Shown: positions 1 to 12,369, numbered from the stretch's first letter. The stretch: DNA of 64,000 nucleotides from Scolanthus callimorphus (GCA_033964015.1 CM066922.1:24352507-24416506); one strand, 5' to 3'. The notes: generated by a model not told the origin, from the sequence alone. Translations and numbers: made by a program.

Positions 1-1470
1 ACGAGTAATAAAGCTTTGAACAGTGCCAGTTGGCTGCTGCTTTGTCAGCACTTCTTTGGTAGGGAGCCTTTGGCGCCTGTTGTTGTAGAACTGTGTACAT
101 TTCTAGCACAAATGCATGTTGTATTTCGGAGGGATCTCTGTTTAGAGAAAAAATGTATGCTTAAAGTGTAGATAAAGATTCTGAAAATAAGAACGACAAG
201 GAAAAAATCGAATCCATCGACGTCGATCTACCCTGGACCAAGCAAGCCATGAAAGAAAACGAACAACTCGAGTTGTTGCAAGTACGGCACACACGAAGTT
301 GTGGGTGACCATGATGGGGCACATTGACAAAATGCTACAACACATGGTTGACAGTAGCGAAACAGACAAACGTTTAGACTCTTTCAAAGTACTCTTTGGA
401 GCTAAATCTCAATAAAGACCATTTAAGGAGGCTAGTTTTTCTTGGACTTGACCTCTCAACTTTGAGCAATCACAATTCTGAAATACACTTATACCTATGA
501 ATTTGAGATGTCGCTAGCCTATTTCAAAAGCCATTAAATTCATAATAATCAGAAAGCAAGTGAAACATTTTGAATTTTCAAAGGCAAAAAAAGTCGCCTG
601 GAATATCTTGAAATCGGCTAGGTGAATTTCTCTAAACTTCGTACAACGCATTACCCTGCTAGCTGAGGTTGTTTTCTGCCAGTCTTTTATTAGCTACCAT
701 TAAGTTCTTCGCGTGTCTGGTACGTCGCGTGGTTGTTTTTATTAAAAACCTCTGCTAGCAGGGTAACAACGTATAGACAATTACCTAAGGATTAGGGCTT
801 GGTGTGTCATTTTAAAAGTTTAGATCGAATTTCACGTGGAACTTTTGCTAATTAAAAACAGTGACCCCCATGTTTCGTTGCTATGGAAACTCTGATGACA
901 GTAAATCGTGCATCATCTTGAACTTTGATCTTTCCACAGCAAATGGTCAAAATTTCAAATCCGTAGGTAAGTAAATTTCAGAATTCTGGTCGTCCAAAGA
1001 TAAGAGACGAAGTTCAAGAAAAACTGTAGGCAGCCCTCCTCAATGATTTTTTTTTTAATACTTTTTTATTCATGTGATGACTGGTATTTTTACATCCTGT
1101 CTCCCTATTTTTACAGTTTCTTATTCTTTAGGTGCATATAATACATTTTTGTTATTGTTGTTGTTTTTTTATTCCCCTATATACAGTTTTTTTTGGTTAC
1201 ATGGATTTATTTCAAAGCTAGTCTTCACATGCAATCTTTTAAATCTATACAAACAATATAAACCAACATTAAGGCCCTCCTCAATGATATTGTTCTGCTC
1301 TCATCACATATTTTCTTACGTATCAAATCAACCGGGAAAAATGTTTGTCTCAAAGGCTGTAGTTAACAGGTCTCATGGTGATTCCAACTATAGTAGATCA
1401 TTAACATAAAGAGTGTGCTGTGTTAAAGAGCTCTAATGGCCCATTTATTCTAGAGGTCTTGTTAAACACG
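1..1470. other. Gene-less upstream stretch
   Basis: No coding region is supported. A short readable stretch on the + strand near 150-290 (acidic and lysine-rich) is soon closed by stops and has no start or splice context. The only structured item is the small inverted-repeat element at 651-765. Confidence 0.5.
651..765. mobile_element. Short MITE, TTACCCTGCTAGC termini
   Basis: About 115 bp bounded by inverted ends reading TTACCCTGCTAGC on the left and GCTAGCAGGGTAA on the right. The flanks ACAACGCA and ACAACGTA match at 7 of 8 bases, which fits an 8-bp hAT-type target duplication. A related end lies near 57620. Seen directly; hAT assignment is inference. Confidence 0.6.
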
Positions 1471-1479
1471 AGGTTCCGG

Positions 1480-1495
1480 TATAAAAGGTATAAAA
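1480..1495 (+). promoter_or_regulatory. Double TATA-like box upstream of the fibrinogen-domain gene
   Basis: Two consecutive TATAAAA motifs (1480-1486 and 1489-1495) lie about 250 bp before the ATG at 1743, leaving room for a leader of roughly 220 nt. The position suits a core promoter, but no transcript start can be seen. Confidence 0.4.
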
Positions 1496-1742
1496 GACCG
1501 CCCACTTTCACGCTTGAATCGGCAATTATAAATTCATAACATAAAAGTCGATAAACGGCTCATTGTGCATTCATTGATCATTAAGCCAAATGATTATCGT
1601 AACCACGCTTCTACGTAGAAGCACTTTATAAATAATGAAGCACATTTCAGGTATGTCACTCACTAATTAAAAAAGAAGCAAACTTTATCAACTTGAAGGA
1701 CACAATTCTTAGTACGTAGATGAACCTGGTTTAAGTCAGGCA

Positions 1743-1812
1743 ATGGCGGATAACATGAAGTCTAACACACTTCGTATGATTAGTGTACTGGTATTACTTC
1801 TTCCAAGTGTTG
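1743..1812 (+). CDS. Exon 1: start codon and signal peptide
   Basis: ATG at 1743 opens 23 codons ending in a hydrophobic run ([13 protein letters not shown]), a typical signal peptide. The exon ends at the donor G|GTATGT after one base of the next codon (phase 1), matching exon 2, where G+AT gives Asp. Confidence 0.75.
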
Positions 1813-4800
1813 GTATGTAATATTGCATTTCAATATCATTTATATTGTTTAAACTTCATTGGAAGGAAAAATATATATAGCTTATGCTCTAATGATGTCC
1901 AAGCTTCCGGCATTATCGATAACTTCTTTTTTGATATTTTTTGATTATTTATAATAATTTTTTATTGATTTTTTATTGTATATAACTATACAAAATTTGA
2001 CACATACAAGGTAATAGGTACTAATGGCTCAAGATGTTGTTCTTGTTTCATTTTTTCCCAGCAGCCATGGACTAGGAGGAGCAGCTACAGATATCAAATA
2101 TCTAGTTTCGAACTATCGTTTCGATCTCTAACCATTTTCTGAAGAATATCAAACATGTACTGAAATCAGCTTTTTTCTTTATCTTGTAAGCTCCATAAAT
2201 TTGATATTTGGCAATCAACTAACAAATATTCAATGGTTTTTTTTTTGGTTGTTATCAGGTTCATAACCATGTAATACAATGCTCTCGTTCATTGTAATTT
2301 TGTTTATTTCTAAAAGTGGCGCCATGCATCTTCCACCATTTTGCAAAACGCAGTCACCTCACTACACAAATAATTGAGATGCTAAAGTGAACGGATAGAG
2401 GATCTATGTGTGTGAAATTACTAATAATGATAGCAGTATTCCAACCCCTAAAAAATACGTTGGAAATCCTGAAAAATGCCTAGCCAAAGAAGGTATTGTA
2501 ACTTAAGTGGAATATAGGGAGGAGCCTTTCTAATTCTTTCTAATGAATATAAAATCTGAATCTGAAATCTAAAGTAGGGATAACGCCAAAGCGCGGAAAC
2601 TACAAAACAAATTTGTCATTAAAGGGGCACTCGCACGCTTGCCTGACAAGCAAATAATTCAAATCGCAATCCAATTCCATCCTCTTGATAATAGATAAAA
2701 ACCCTATAGATTTCTATTGATTTAACAGTTAAAAGGTCATTTAACAAACCTGGACTGTTATTTTGGTTATTCCCCGTAAACTTAAATGTATTTTTGGTGA
2801 TTAAAATTAGACTTATTTTATGACAGGTTGTACAAAAAGTTAACGTGCGAGTTACCCTTTAAACGCATGATGTTTTGTAGCTATGAGAAAAAATGCAGCT
2901 GCACTCAGCGCCACACCACGCCAACTCTAAACACGAAAAGAATAGTTTCTAAATTGATAGTTCTAGATTCTAAATTAGTTTCATGGGGTTTATAGGAGAG
3001 TTGAGTTGACCAGACTGAAAGTACCTGTTTCATATTGAACGCAGCAATTCACGTGAATTTATGACAGAAAGTAGCAAACATAATGTTATTGAGTGCACTT
3101 TTTTTTTTTTAATTGCTCCATGATAAATAGTTTCACGGAGCAACGTGCTGGGAAAAGATTCAAACACTTTTCTGCTGGGAAAACTGTTTTAAAGTTTCGG
3201 TTATATTTCTGGGATGCTCAGGAGACTTCAGGTGACTCCTCGAAAAGTCCAAGCGTATTTTCTGTAAATATAAATTCGGTCATAACTGTTATAATATTCT
3301 CGTGACGGATATAAAACTTGGAGGACAGTAGGGGGCATCGTTTAGCAATAGTTTAACATATTACGATAGATCTTTGTTTGCGTTAATACTTTGAATAATA
3401 TCCCAGCTACAGTGGACCCCCTTTTTCCTTTTCAAACATCTCTAAAACAAAATTTTGCTATCACTTTTGACCGGTCATTGTTTATCGCCTAGGGGGGGGG
3501 GGGAGGGGCAGTTTCGTGATCGCCCCCGACGTTTCGTGATCGCCCCCGACCCCTATTGGACCTAGAAGACAATGTACATATAGAGGGGATCGCATTTTTT
3601 TTCGTTGCGCGCGAAGCGCGCCCGAATTTTGATAAACGCATGTCATCAAGCCTCAGAGAAAATGTAGATGAACATTCCGTTTTTTTTGTGTACAATAAAC
3701 AAATCCTGTAGGTTTTCTTAATTATTATTATTCATTTGCGTGAAGCGCGGCCCGAATGACGAATTTCTATGCCCATAACGTCGAACTCACGCTTACTCTT
3801 CTTTCGAACATATTGACTGCCCGCCAGGCCTATCACTGCAGAGTTTTTTTTTTTTCTCGCCAAGATATACTTGTTCTTGTGAATTGTGCGAAGGTAGTGT
3901 CTCCGTTGCGCGAGTTGCGAAAGACTATATTAGATTATATTCTTTATGCGCGCAAAGCGCGCCGAAATTTTTATTATTTATTGAGTGAAGTGAAGTACAA
4001 AAATGCAAATGTTAGAGAAGTTGCTTGAATAACTACTTAGAAAATTTCTTGTGGTCCCCCCTTTCAGGGATTCAGGGTTTGAGAGATCCCCCCTTTCGCT
4101 CGCCCCAAAATGAAGTGATCCCCCCTAATATCCTCTGCCCCCTCCCAGGCGATAAATAATGACCGGGCCCTTAAGGCCTGTGTCTTATTTGCATTCAAAA
4201 TGGCAGATCAAAAACGTCACGGGTCGGTCTCTCTTCAGTTGTTTTGGTACTTCCACTGTCACACATGGTTAAGGTTGTTAACGGTCGTTTCTTTACCGAT
4301 TCCAGTCATTCGTTTTGCGAATTCTCCGATCTTTGCAATATTTTTTATTTAAGTCACAATTCTTAAATACAAACACGACCCCATAGTTTTTAATGCCCTC
4401 TCATAAAAAAATCTTGCAGATATTTTCGGCTGAAATCTTGGCGATGCTCATTAGAAGACTTGAACTGTCATCTGGTCAAGTTTCAGATAATTATAAAACT
4501 AAAGAGATGTGACGTCATTACGCTAATGTTGTGCCCGTGCCCGTGCACATGTTGTTAGGGAAACTGGGCGCTTCGAACGACCAGAGTAATGAATAACGGC
4601 TATGGAGAGAATTAACTTGAAAGGAAGGACTTATAGAAGCGGAAAACCTTTGAATCCTGAAATAAGAACATTGATAATCTATGAGATAATTCAAAGTGGA
4701 GGCGATCCGTCTACTTCATATTTTCCTGGGAGTTTCACGCGAGTTTCAGATCGATTTAAGCTTAGCAGAACGACGGTGTCCAACATTTGGAAAACGTTTT

Positions 4801-7800
4801 GTGCAAGCAGCCATGTAAAACCGCATCCGAAAGGCGGAGGAAATCCGAGTCATTTTAGCCAAAACGACTTGCTATTCATTGAAACGTTAATCGGGCACAT
4901 AATTGACAAGTGTCTGATTTTGACAACCCAGCTACCCTTTAGCCAATCAGGAGCTCGAAGCATGTGCGTAGCTTTCCTTGACAACATTTGAATTCGCATT
5001 GACAACATGCACGTTTTGTCCGGAAAACGACATGGTTTCAACGTAAAAACTTATCGAGGAAGCTATAGCCGCGCCATGCTCAAACGAAAATCGCAGTATC
5101 ATACATCGTTTGATATTTTTCGTCCTGGCTCGCTGAGGCTCTCCTGGAAAATAGCACTCAAGGTGTTTCCTGGCAAAAGGGAACAGATAATTTGTTTTCC
5201 AAACAACTTTTCAAACCCATATTTAGAAAGCAGAAACACCTGGAATTGTAGATATATGGCAATTACAAGGTAACCCTCAACCGTCCGGACCTCATATATA
5301 TAGTTTTATATTCTACTTTTGTAGTTTATCATATATCTAAGATACTAGTATTGTGAAGCGCCTTATAGGACAGTTAGTGTAACTGGATTTCAGATGGGTG
5401 TCGAATACTAAACGCAAAGTAAAACCCATCAGCTACAAAAGAAATTCAACCAATCATTGGACGAAGTACGGTTTGCGTTTAGCCGTTAGCAAAGAAGACA
5501 AGAGCCATAGTTTCGATTTTTCCTCACAGTTTAATTAGCTGACTAAACGTAGACCCAACGCCTCAACCGATAGGATTGTCTAGAAAACGCAAGTCTGTTT
5601 TACTTTTGACAGTAATATGAAATCCGCTCTATATAATTTGGTATTGTTATTTTTATTATTGTTATTGATGAACAGTTATGGTGGGGCACATATCCTCCTC
5701 CTTGAATTACCTATAATGGGTAAGTGGCTTTTGCGCTTCAATTATCCATTATGGGTAACTGTTAACATCACAATTATCTTCGTTCTATAAAATACTATGA
5801 ATAGAACGAAGCAGTGTATAAATTAACTGTAATAGAACAAAGCAATGTGTATGTATGAACACTCTAAAATTGCCCGACCCCCCCCCCCCCCCCCAAAAAA
5901 AAAAAAAAAAACACCCAGCCAAAGAACTCCCATCCAATGCACCCTTTCAAGCTATATACAAATGTACTACGGCAACCTACGACCATGTGGGACACTTGCG
6001 CATGCCAAATAACCATGCTATTAAGTTACCCATAATTGGTAATTGAAGCGCAAAAGCAACTCACCCATTATTTTTAATCAAGAATTGATTGACGTCATCG
6101 TATCACTTCACAGATACCACATGCCGGAATTTGTCTTTCGCACCACCGTTCTACAATAAACGCTTCACGAGCGAAGATGCAGTGATATCTGTAAACCAGA
6201 TAGAATCTACACAGCCCAAGACAGTTTGTCAGCAGATATGTTTGCCAGAGATGGATTGTGTTGCCATTAACATTATTTCTCTGGCGGATGGCAAATATCG
6301 GTGTGAACTGTTGTCGCATGATCGACGTGAAGATTCTCCTAACGATTTCAAAGAGGAGCCGGGTTCTCTTTACGTCGAATTAATAGTAAGGGCACCTCAG
6401 AAAATGGAGGGGGGGATTTCTGTCGGGGAGGTGGGAAGGATTTTTTGGGGTCTGGAACTTTTGAAACTGGGTTTTAGGGTTCAAAGATTTTGCCTGGGAT
6501 TCTGGGAGGAGATGAAAGCTTGCTAGGCATGGGAATATTTCTTGATTAATCGGATCTGCGGTAGAAAGCTTTGTGTATTTTTACTGCAATCTTTACGGGA
6601 TGTTTAAGGGCTTAAATTTTGCTCATGAAATTGTGGGGTATCTTTGGAAAGTGACCATGAAATGTAATGGGGTGTTCTTCCACGACTCAATCGCACCTCC
6701 CCAACACAAAATGTCCGTAGTACCCCCTGGAAAGCGAACATTACAAAAGCCTTCAATCCAACTCAAATAGAGCGGATACCACATAACGATGCATGACAAA
6801 CCTATCAAATATAGTCCTAACTTGTGACGTCACTAATTTTCAAAATTTGGAATTTCAGATTTTAGTCCAAGAAATGTAAGACCAACTCCAAAGAACGTTG
6901 CAGGCAAAGAATGAGGTTCAACAGTTGAAACGCGACCGAGATATGGCCCGCTGAATAAATAATTTTCTTTAGGAAATCACTGTATTTTAGACATAGTTCA
7001 AAACTTTATGAACTGAGCTAAAACTACAGTGACTTGAGAAAATTACGTATTCAGCGGGCCATATCTCGCGTTGCAACCGATTTGCCTCATGTTTGGTGGG
7101 CAGCTTTCATTCGATATGGCTTTTCTAAATCAATGGACAAATATTGCTAAATCGAAAATTTGTTTTTGACGTCATCACTTTTAGTACTCTAGAAGGGATT
7201 TCAGATGAGGGTAGAAAACTAAGCCAATCAGAAACAAAAGAATTAAACAACCAACCAATCAGGAGGCTAAATAAGTACGACTTGCATATCAAGATAGTTC
7301 CCTTGAAAATGTGTCGACTTCTTCAATTCCTTATAAGGAAATATCTCCATACCATATTTGGAATCCCAGTAAGTTTTTCACTATTTTATTGACACAGAAA
7401 GCTTAAAACTCAGCCAGAACTCGAATACACTCAAAGAAGATGCTATGTGCATTTTCTGCCTTTTTTTATCGCGGTCAAGAACCTGGTAACAAGGTAGACA
7501 AGACACCACAGGAAGCCCGTTCGATTGCTAGAAAGTCGACACTGTTATCTTGATATGTATTTAGTCGTGACACAAGAAAATGCTGGCATTTGTAACATTA
7601 GGCGGACGTAATGATTTGCTTGGTTTTCGTTTGCAATCTGATTGGCTTGAAATACAAAGTCCGATGCTCAGCCAATCGAAACGCGAGGAAAACGAGAAAA
7701 AGAAAAGAAAATCTGATTTCCTTTCCACACTCATCTGATGATAGAAGGGATTTCAGATGAGGGTAGAAAACTAAGCCAATCAGAAACAAAAGAATTAAAC

Positions 7801-10800
7801 AACCAACCAATCAGGCGGCTAAATAAGTACGACTTGCATTTAGTCGTGACACAAGAAAACGCTGGCATTTGCAACATAAAGCGGACGTAATGATTTGCTT
7901 GGTTTTCGTTTGCAATCTGATTGGCTTGAAATACAAAGTCCGATGCTCAGCCAATCGAAACGCGAGGAAAACGAGAAAAAGAAAAGAAAATCTGATTTCC
8001 TTTCCACACTCATCTGATACCCGCTCTTTGTTATTACAAATAACTTGATTTGTGTTCGTTCAAAGCGCAACCCTTGTCACGCAAGGCCTTGTATCTATGG
8101 TGTGTGTCACGTAGTTTCTGGAGAGTCACACAAGTGTGTGTGCGCCAGTGGAATCACAGGAGTAAACTGTGAGATTGGTAAGTTTTTGTAAACCCGATAC
8201 AGCATGGACACGAATTCTTTAAACGGCTTCACAAGCAAACCTGTACGTTTTATGATATTCTATGTTTTGTCGAGAAAAAAGGTTACTTCCTGAACAGTAA
8301 TTAGCAGTAATTACAAATACTATACTATAAGTGTTCAATCTCGTACCCATAAGCCCGTCACCTTTTGGCCAGCAACATGAATCTATTTTTAAAACCCAGA
8401 TTCTGGGTTTCCGGTTTGAAAGTTCGTTAAGTTTTCTGTATGATTTTGATGTACCAACCATGCTCACAAATCGGATTCCCCAAGAGCCCCGAATCTTGCC
8501 ACTGGCCAAGAGACTAAGAGATGACCCGGCTCTGGGTACAAGTTTGTAAAGTGTTTTGAAATTCGCGTCGAACATGGACCACGGATGACTGAATTCGTAT
8601 CGTTGTCAATTCAAATGCATTCGAAAGGTAACTATCGTCTTGTGAGTAAAATTCCTACTTTTTATTGCCAGATGTGGACGAATGTGCGAGTGGAAATCAC
8701 ACGTGTGACAAGGTTAATGAAACTTGTATAAACGTAATTGGTAGCTACGCGTGCCAGTTGCTACGTAAGTTGGAAAATATATTTAATATCTTTTAGTATA
8801 ATTACTCTAGCGGTTCCGCGCACTGATTGGTCGAGACGTTCGGAATATTTTGCTATATTCACCTCTAGGTGAATATAACATTGAAAGCATTGGGGATCGC
8901 GCGCGCACTTTACTACGAGAAACTAAAAAAATTCCCCTAAATCCGATGTTTTTTTTGTCTAGAATCTTAAAAGTCGCTTGAGTAATTATACTAAAACAAT
9001 TAGTCGCCCCAGGCTCCGTAAATATCGGCGAATATTTTTTTTTTTATTGTTATCGGGGTTGTTATTGCGATATTATCATGTTTTTTTTTTCTTTATGCAC
9101 GACCTATCTTCCATAGAGAACTGTGATGACGTCCTACGTATAGGCGGAACAGAAAGTAAAGTTTACAGTGTTTTCCCCGGCGGTGGCAGCGACAAATTTC
9201 AGGTATAGACGAGAATTACTGGGAAAATATAAAAAAGGAAAACTGTACCTGATGGTTCGACACTGACTCCACACACAACCTATCCAACCACCTTCCTATG
9301 CTCTTAGACTAAAGCACTGCAGTATTCAACTAATTGACAGTTTTCACGATGTTGCACGCGCATCCGAAATGCCACCTTTTGCCACTAAAGGGAGAAATTA
9401 TCAAAAGGATCCAAAAAGATCCATTATCCAAGGGAACAGTACCGAAATAAAAATGTGTTTTGCGCGCGCCGTGAATATTTTAGTTTTTTTTTATGCGCGC
9501 TGCATCATGTGGGATCTGTGGGACCTGCCTTTGTTGTTGTTTTCTTTGTCTTGTTGTTACGTCACAGGAACCATTGTTCTGAATAGCTTCTCCCCCAAGA
9601 TGTATCGCGCATAGATGAACAAAAAAAACGCCAATCGGATATATTCAAATTAGTAAGATATCAAACACGCGAGAGCGTGTTTCATCAGGAATTCATACAG
9701 GGCCATTCATCACTTATGGATACATGTATTTCATAGAAAACCATTAAATATCCATATCATCCTATAAACTCTGATATTTGTAATCAATGTATAGGATAAC
9801 GCGAGTTATTTCTAGCTGTACCATATCAAGTTGGATTAACCTCGAGGCTTTTGGGTTGGCTGTGAGAAAAACCGTTTATATAAAAATACAATGAAACATT
9901 TTTCACGTTTCTCTTAAGGTCTTTTGTGACCAGCACACGGACGGTGGAGGGTGGACTGTTTTCCAGCGTAGACAAGACGGGTCTGTGGACTTTTACCGCG
10001 GGTGGCAGGACTACAAACCGGTTTTGGAAACCTGACTGCCGAGTTCTGGCTAGGTTTGGACAAGATGTACAGGTTAACACATGAGGCCACAAGCATGGAA
10101 CTTCGAGTTGACCTGGAAGACTTTGATGGCAATACAAGTTTGCGGAATACAGCTATTTCGCTGTTTCCTCGGAGGTTGAAAACTACAAACTTAGCTTGGG
10201 GAGTTATTCAGGTAATTGTGTTCTGTTGAATGGTTCCAAAACTGCGGTATAAATGTAAAGTTAATGATCGCAGTTGAGAAAGAAACCTTATCAAACGCTT
10301 TATTCTACAATTAATGTCTTCAAAGCACCAACACGTAGCGCAATATTGAAACTCTATACCAGGGTTCCCACGGTTTCAGGCTTTCAAAATTCCAGGACTT
10401 TCAAGGATATTTGAAAAAAATTAATGACCTTTCACGATTAAAAATGCGAATTTGTGCACATTATGAGTATGCTTTTTTCAAAGGTAGCAGATTCATAGTG
10501 TTAATTGAGGTCCCTTCATTTTTTTTTCTTTTTTACAATATACACACTCAACACCTTGCAAATTCATTCTTCGGGAAAATATTTCCATGACTTTTTATGA
10601 TGGTTTTGTAAAAATTCCATACTTTTAAGGCCTGGAAAGGGACATTTCTAAAATCCATGACTTTCCAGGTTTTCAAGGACCCGTGGGAACCCTGTATACT
10701 GCAACAATAAAAACCCTTACTTTTTTAAACAGAATCTAGTGATTTGCTGCCCTTTTATATAGCGAAATTCGCGAAATCGCTACCCTTTTATATAATTTGA

Positions 10801-11974
10801 GCCTCAAATGACCATTTACATTACATTCATGCACAGTTCGAACCAATGATTACCGAATCAAATAAGAATAACCCAACATTTGACCTTAGCCACCATGTCT
10901 GGCTTTTATAACTCATTTTGTTGAGCGTCGCAACGAGATCGCTGAGGACATTTCGCAATACGAATGACAATTTGGACAGCCGAGAAGAAAATAATATCTC
11001 GCGGCAGTTCGCAATAGGCTATAGACCTTTTTCAAAAATGGCGGAAAGTTGCATCGAAACGAGGCTGGAAATATGAGCATTCATGGCAGCTGCCTAGGGA
11101 AGCCTTAACTGGCAATTAGGGGGGGGGGGGGGTGCTAATCTAGAAAAAGCGGACCAATTGTGGTATGAATTCTTTTTTTATTGAGAAACCGCTAGTCAAA
11201 ATTCGATAGAAGAAGCGAGTATAATATAAGTGCTGTATTTACTGTGTACAAACGTGGACCTTTTTGTCGCGTGGGGGGGGGGGGCTACAGGCCTGAATTG
11301 AGCACTTCACGTGGTCATTAAATGCACAGCTTAGATTAAAATAAGTTTGCATACCACCGTACGCATTTGCAACGCGACATCAAAATTCAATGTTGCGATG
11401 GGTGATTAGCGATTTTTAGCTGTCAATCAGGCCAAAACGCTGGATTTGCCATCTTCAGTGGGTCGAAATTGATTTCCAAATCAGCCAAAATGGTAACTAA
11501 GCTATCCTTTGGCTTCCTTGCCTCGAATGTTTAACTTTCTGGTTCAAGAAAATCAACATTACAGTTTTCTTGCGTAAAATTGCCAATCGCGACAGTGAAT
11601 TTTGAGGTCGCGCAGCGATGCTTACGGTGGTAACAGAAATGAGCGACCAATGAGAATGCAAGAATGCAAGTCCCCATACTCATCCCAACCTCGCTCTGAT
11701 AATTTTTGGTTTAAGGGACAGCCGGGAATTCGTTGGCTTACCACAGAGGACACGCCTTTACCACCAAGGACAGAGATAACGACATTCCTACACAAAACTG
11801 TGCTATTCTATATAAGGGAGCGTGGTGGTATGCAGCGTGCCACCGCTAAACCTAAATGGGCAATACCTTCACGGTCTCCAAAACTCCTACGCTGATGGAG
11901 TGAACTGGAAGCACTGGAGGGGTTTTTCTTATTCATTAAAAAAGACAGAAATGAAGATAAGAGGCAGAAATTAG
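1743..11974 (+). CDS. Secreted PAN-EGF-EGF-fibrinogen-domain protein, seven exons, three apparent frameshifts
   Basis: Split gene of about 395 codons. Exons: 1743-1812 (signal peptide), 6114-6385 (PAN/apple), 8066-8177 (EGF), 8672-8764 (calcium-binding EGF start), 9117-9202, 9919-10211 and 11716-11974 (fibrinogen C-terminal domain, FReD). Every intron is GT/AG and every junction phase agrees (1, 0, 1, 1, 0, 1), which is strong evidence for one gene. Hallmarks include [23 protein letters not shown] and GAWWY..CH. Family knowledge: secreted FReD proteins bind glycans or acetyl groups and act in innate recognition or matrix. Oddity: the frame is lost near 10015-10018, 10138-10142 and 11845-11848, each repaired by one extra base, while no other in-frame stop occurs. 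It is either a young pseudogene or carries assembly indels. Structure certain; functional status uncertain. Confidence 0.8.
3471..4166. mobile_element. Inverted-repeat element with CCGGTCATT termini
   Basis: The left end reads CCGGTCATTGTTTATCGCC followed by a G run; the right end is its complement (GGCGATAAATAATGACCGG). Inside are GCGCGC-rich palindromic bits and a stretch (3540-3715) repeated at 44750-44830 and 62840-62990. No coding capacity. Confidence 0.6.
4602..5110 (+). pseudogene. Decayed Tc1/IS630-like transposase, N-terminal helix-turn-helix
   Basis: ATG at 4602 opens about 100 residues resembling the paired-like DNA-binding region of IS630/Tc1 transposases ([16 protein letters not shown], then [17 protein letters not shown] and [20 protein letters not shown]). 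After about 4895 similarity continues only with frame changes ([25 protein letters not shown]). The DDE catalytic part is not seen. Recollection-based assignment. Confidence 0.5.
5701..6082. mobile_element. MITE with 55-60 bp inverted ends
   Basis: Left arm 5701-5760 (CTTGAATTACCTATAATGGG...) is complementary to 6022-6082. The middle holds a C-run/A-run tract at about 5877-5911. Non-coding; lies in intron 1 close to the exon 2 acceptor. Confidence 0.65.
6114..6385 (+). CDS. Exon 2: PAN/apple domain
   Basis: Starts after TTCACAG and ends at ATA|GTAAGG, 272 bp, phase 1 in and phase 0 out. Encodes about 91 residues with the apple cysteine pattern ([28 protein letters not shown]). PAN domains are disulphide-bonded protein or carbohydrate binding modules, fitting a secreted recognition protein. 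Confidence 0.8.
6824..7178. mobile_element. Imperfect foldback element in intron 2
   Basis: Ends read GTGACGTCA...TTTTCAAAATTT and its approximate complement near 7155-7178. Strongest inner arms: GAGATATGGCCCGCTGAATA (6934-6953) against its complement at 7049-7068. A coiled-coil-looking translation at 6860-6950 is explained by this repeat. Confidence 0.6.
7191..8021. repeat. Tandem direct repeats in intron 2
   Basis: A 95-bp block (7191-7289) recurs at 7743-7839, and a 180-bp block (7560-7740) recurs at 7839-8021, both nearly identical. Sub-parts are inverted relative to each other (GCCAATCAGA and TCTGATTGGC), suggesting a tandemly duplicated MITE. Confidence 0.65.
8066..8177 (+). CDS. Exon 3: EGF-like domain
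   Basis: 112 bp between TTCAAAG and G|GTAAG, phase 0 in and 1 out. The residues show the six-cysteine EGF spacing: [24 protein letters not shown]. It directly follows a tandem intronic repeat that ends at about 8021. Confidence 0.8.
8672..8764 (+). CDS. Exon 4: calcium-binding EGF-type module (partial)
   Basis: 93 bp after TTTATTGCCAG, ending C|GTAAG, phase 1 to 1. Opens with [12 protein letters not shown] and continues [10 protein letters not shown], the calcium-binding EGF signature. The last two cysteines of a full EGF are absent, so the module is short and runs into the fibrinogen domain. Confidence 0.75.
9117..9202 (+). CDS. Exon 5: start of the fibrinogen C-terminal domain
   Basis: 86 bp from CCATAG| to CAG|GTATAG, phase 1 in and 0 out. 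Encodes [20 protein letters not shown], the usual opening of a fibrinogen-related domain. The next exon continues in frame with VFCD. Confidence 0.75.
9919..10211 (+). CDS. Exon 6: core of the fibrinogen domain, two frame breaks
   Basis: Starts after CTCTTAAG with [18 protein letters not shown]. The frame reaches a stop at 10030, but reading on in a second frame from about 10018 gives [20 protein letters not shown], and in a third frame from about 10142 gives [20 protein letters not shown] up to the donor at 10212. Each break is a missing base in or beside a short homopolymer. Confidence 0.75.
10360..10694. mobile_element. MITE with CAGGGTTCCCACGG ends
   Basis: 335 bp with perfect inverted ends CAGGGTTCCCACGG / CCGTGGGAACCCTG, flanked by TATAC on both sides (10355-10359 and 10695-10699). 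Inner sequence is rich in TTCCATGACTTT-type words. Partial relatives at 16459-16606 and 28243-28330. Likely non-autonomous hAT-like DNA element. Confidence 0.7.
10700..11715. other. Rest of intron 6
   Basis: No coding signal. Contains two G runs (about 11120-11132 and 11273-11284) of the kind found in other repeat families of this window. Confidence 0.4.
11716..11974 (+). CDS. Exon 7: end of the fibrinogen domain and stop codon
   Basis: Starts after GGTTTAAG, phase 1. Reads [22 protein letters not shown], then [18 protein letters not shown] one-base loss at about 11846 must be bridged to continue [19 protein letters not shown] to the TAG at 11972-11974. The calcium-site KDRDND and the final disulphide cysteines are present. 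Confidence 0.75.
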
Positions 11975-12059
11975 CCGGTGTCTGCACTCCAATAGGACCA
12001 AACACATCAATGTTTTGTTTAGTCTTCAGGTGGCGCCTACTTTTCATAAAAGTCCCCAG

Positions 12060-12368
12060 CCGCACACTAAAGAGAGCTGGTCGACAGCTTAGAGTTGTGA
12101 CCACCAACTATAGACTTAGCCGCTAACTAGAGATTTGATCACCAACTAAAGGGGGTTTGTCGCAAGCTAAAGAGAGTTTGCTGCAAGTCAAGGGAGGGAT
12201 TGTCGCAAGCTAAAGAGAGTTGGCCGCCAACTAAACAGGATCGGTTGCGGGGTCGGTTACCAACTAATGGGAGTCATCAACTAAAGAGAGTCGATCGCCA
12301 CGAAAGAGAGTTGGTCACCAAGTAACAAGAGTCGGACGTCATCTAAAGAGAGTTGGTCGGCAGCTAAA
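12060..12368. repeat. Degenerate minisatellite, about 25-bp unit
   Basis: Roughly a dozen imperfect units built on CTAAAGAGAGTTGGTCGCC, immediately followed by the LINE relic at 12370. Seen directly. Confidence 0.7.
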
Positions 12369-12369
12369 A

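Larger units (their letters stand above)
1813..6113. other. Intron 1, filled with mobile elements
   Basis: 4.3-kb intron. 1813-3470 shows nothing recognisable. It also holds the inverted-repeat element at 3471-4166, a decayed transposase N-terminus at 4602-5110, and a MITE at 5701-6082 that ends 31 bp before the PAN exon. Confidence 0.6.

Noticed and set aside
6860..6960. Coiled-coil-like translation ([18 protein letters not shown]) as a possible extra exon
   Set aside because: An in-frame stop precedes it, it lies inside an inverted-repeat element, and exons 2 and 3 already join in matching phase without it.
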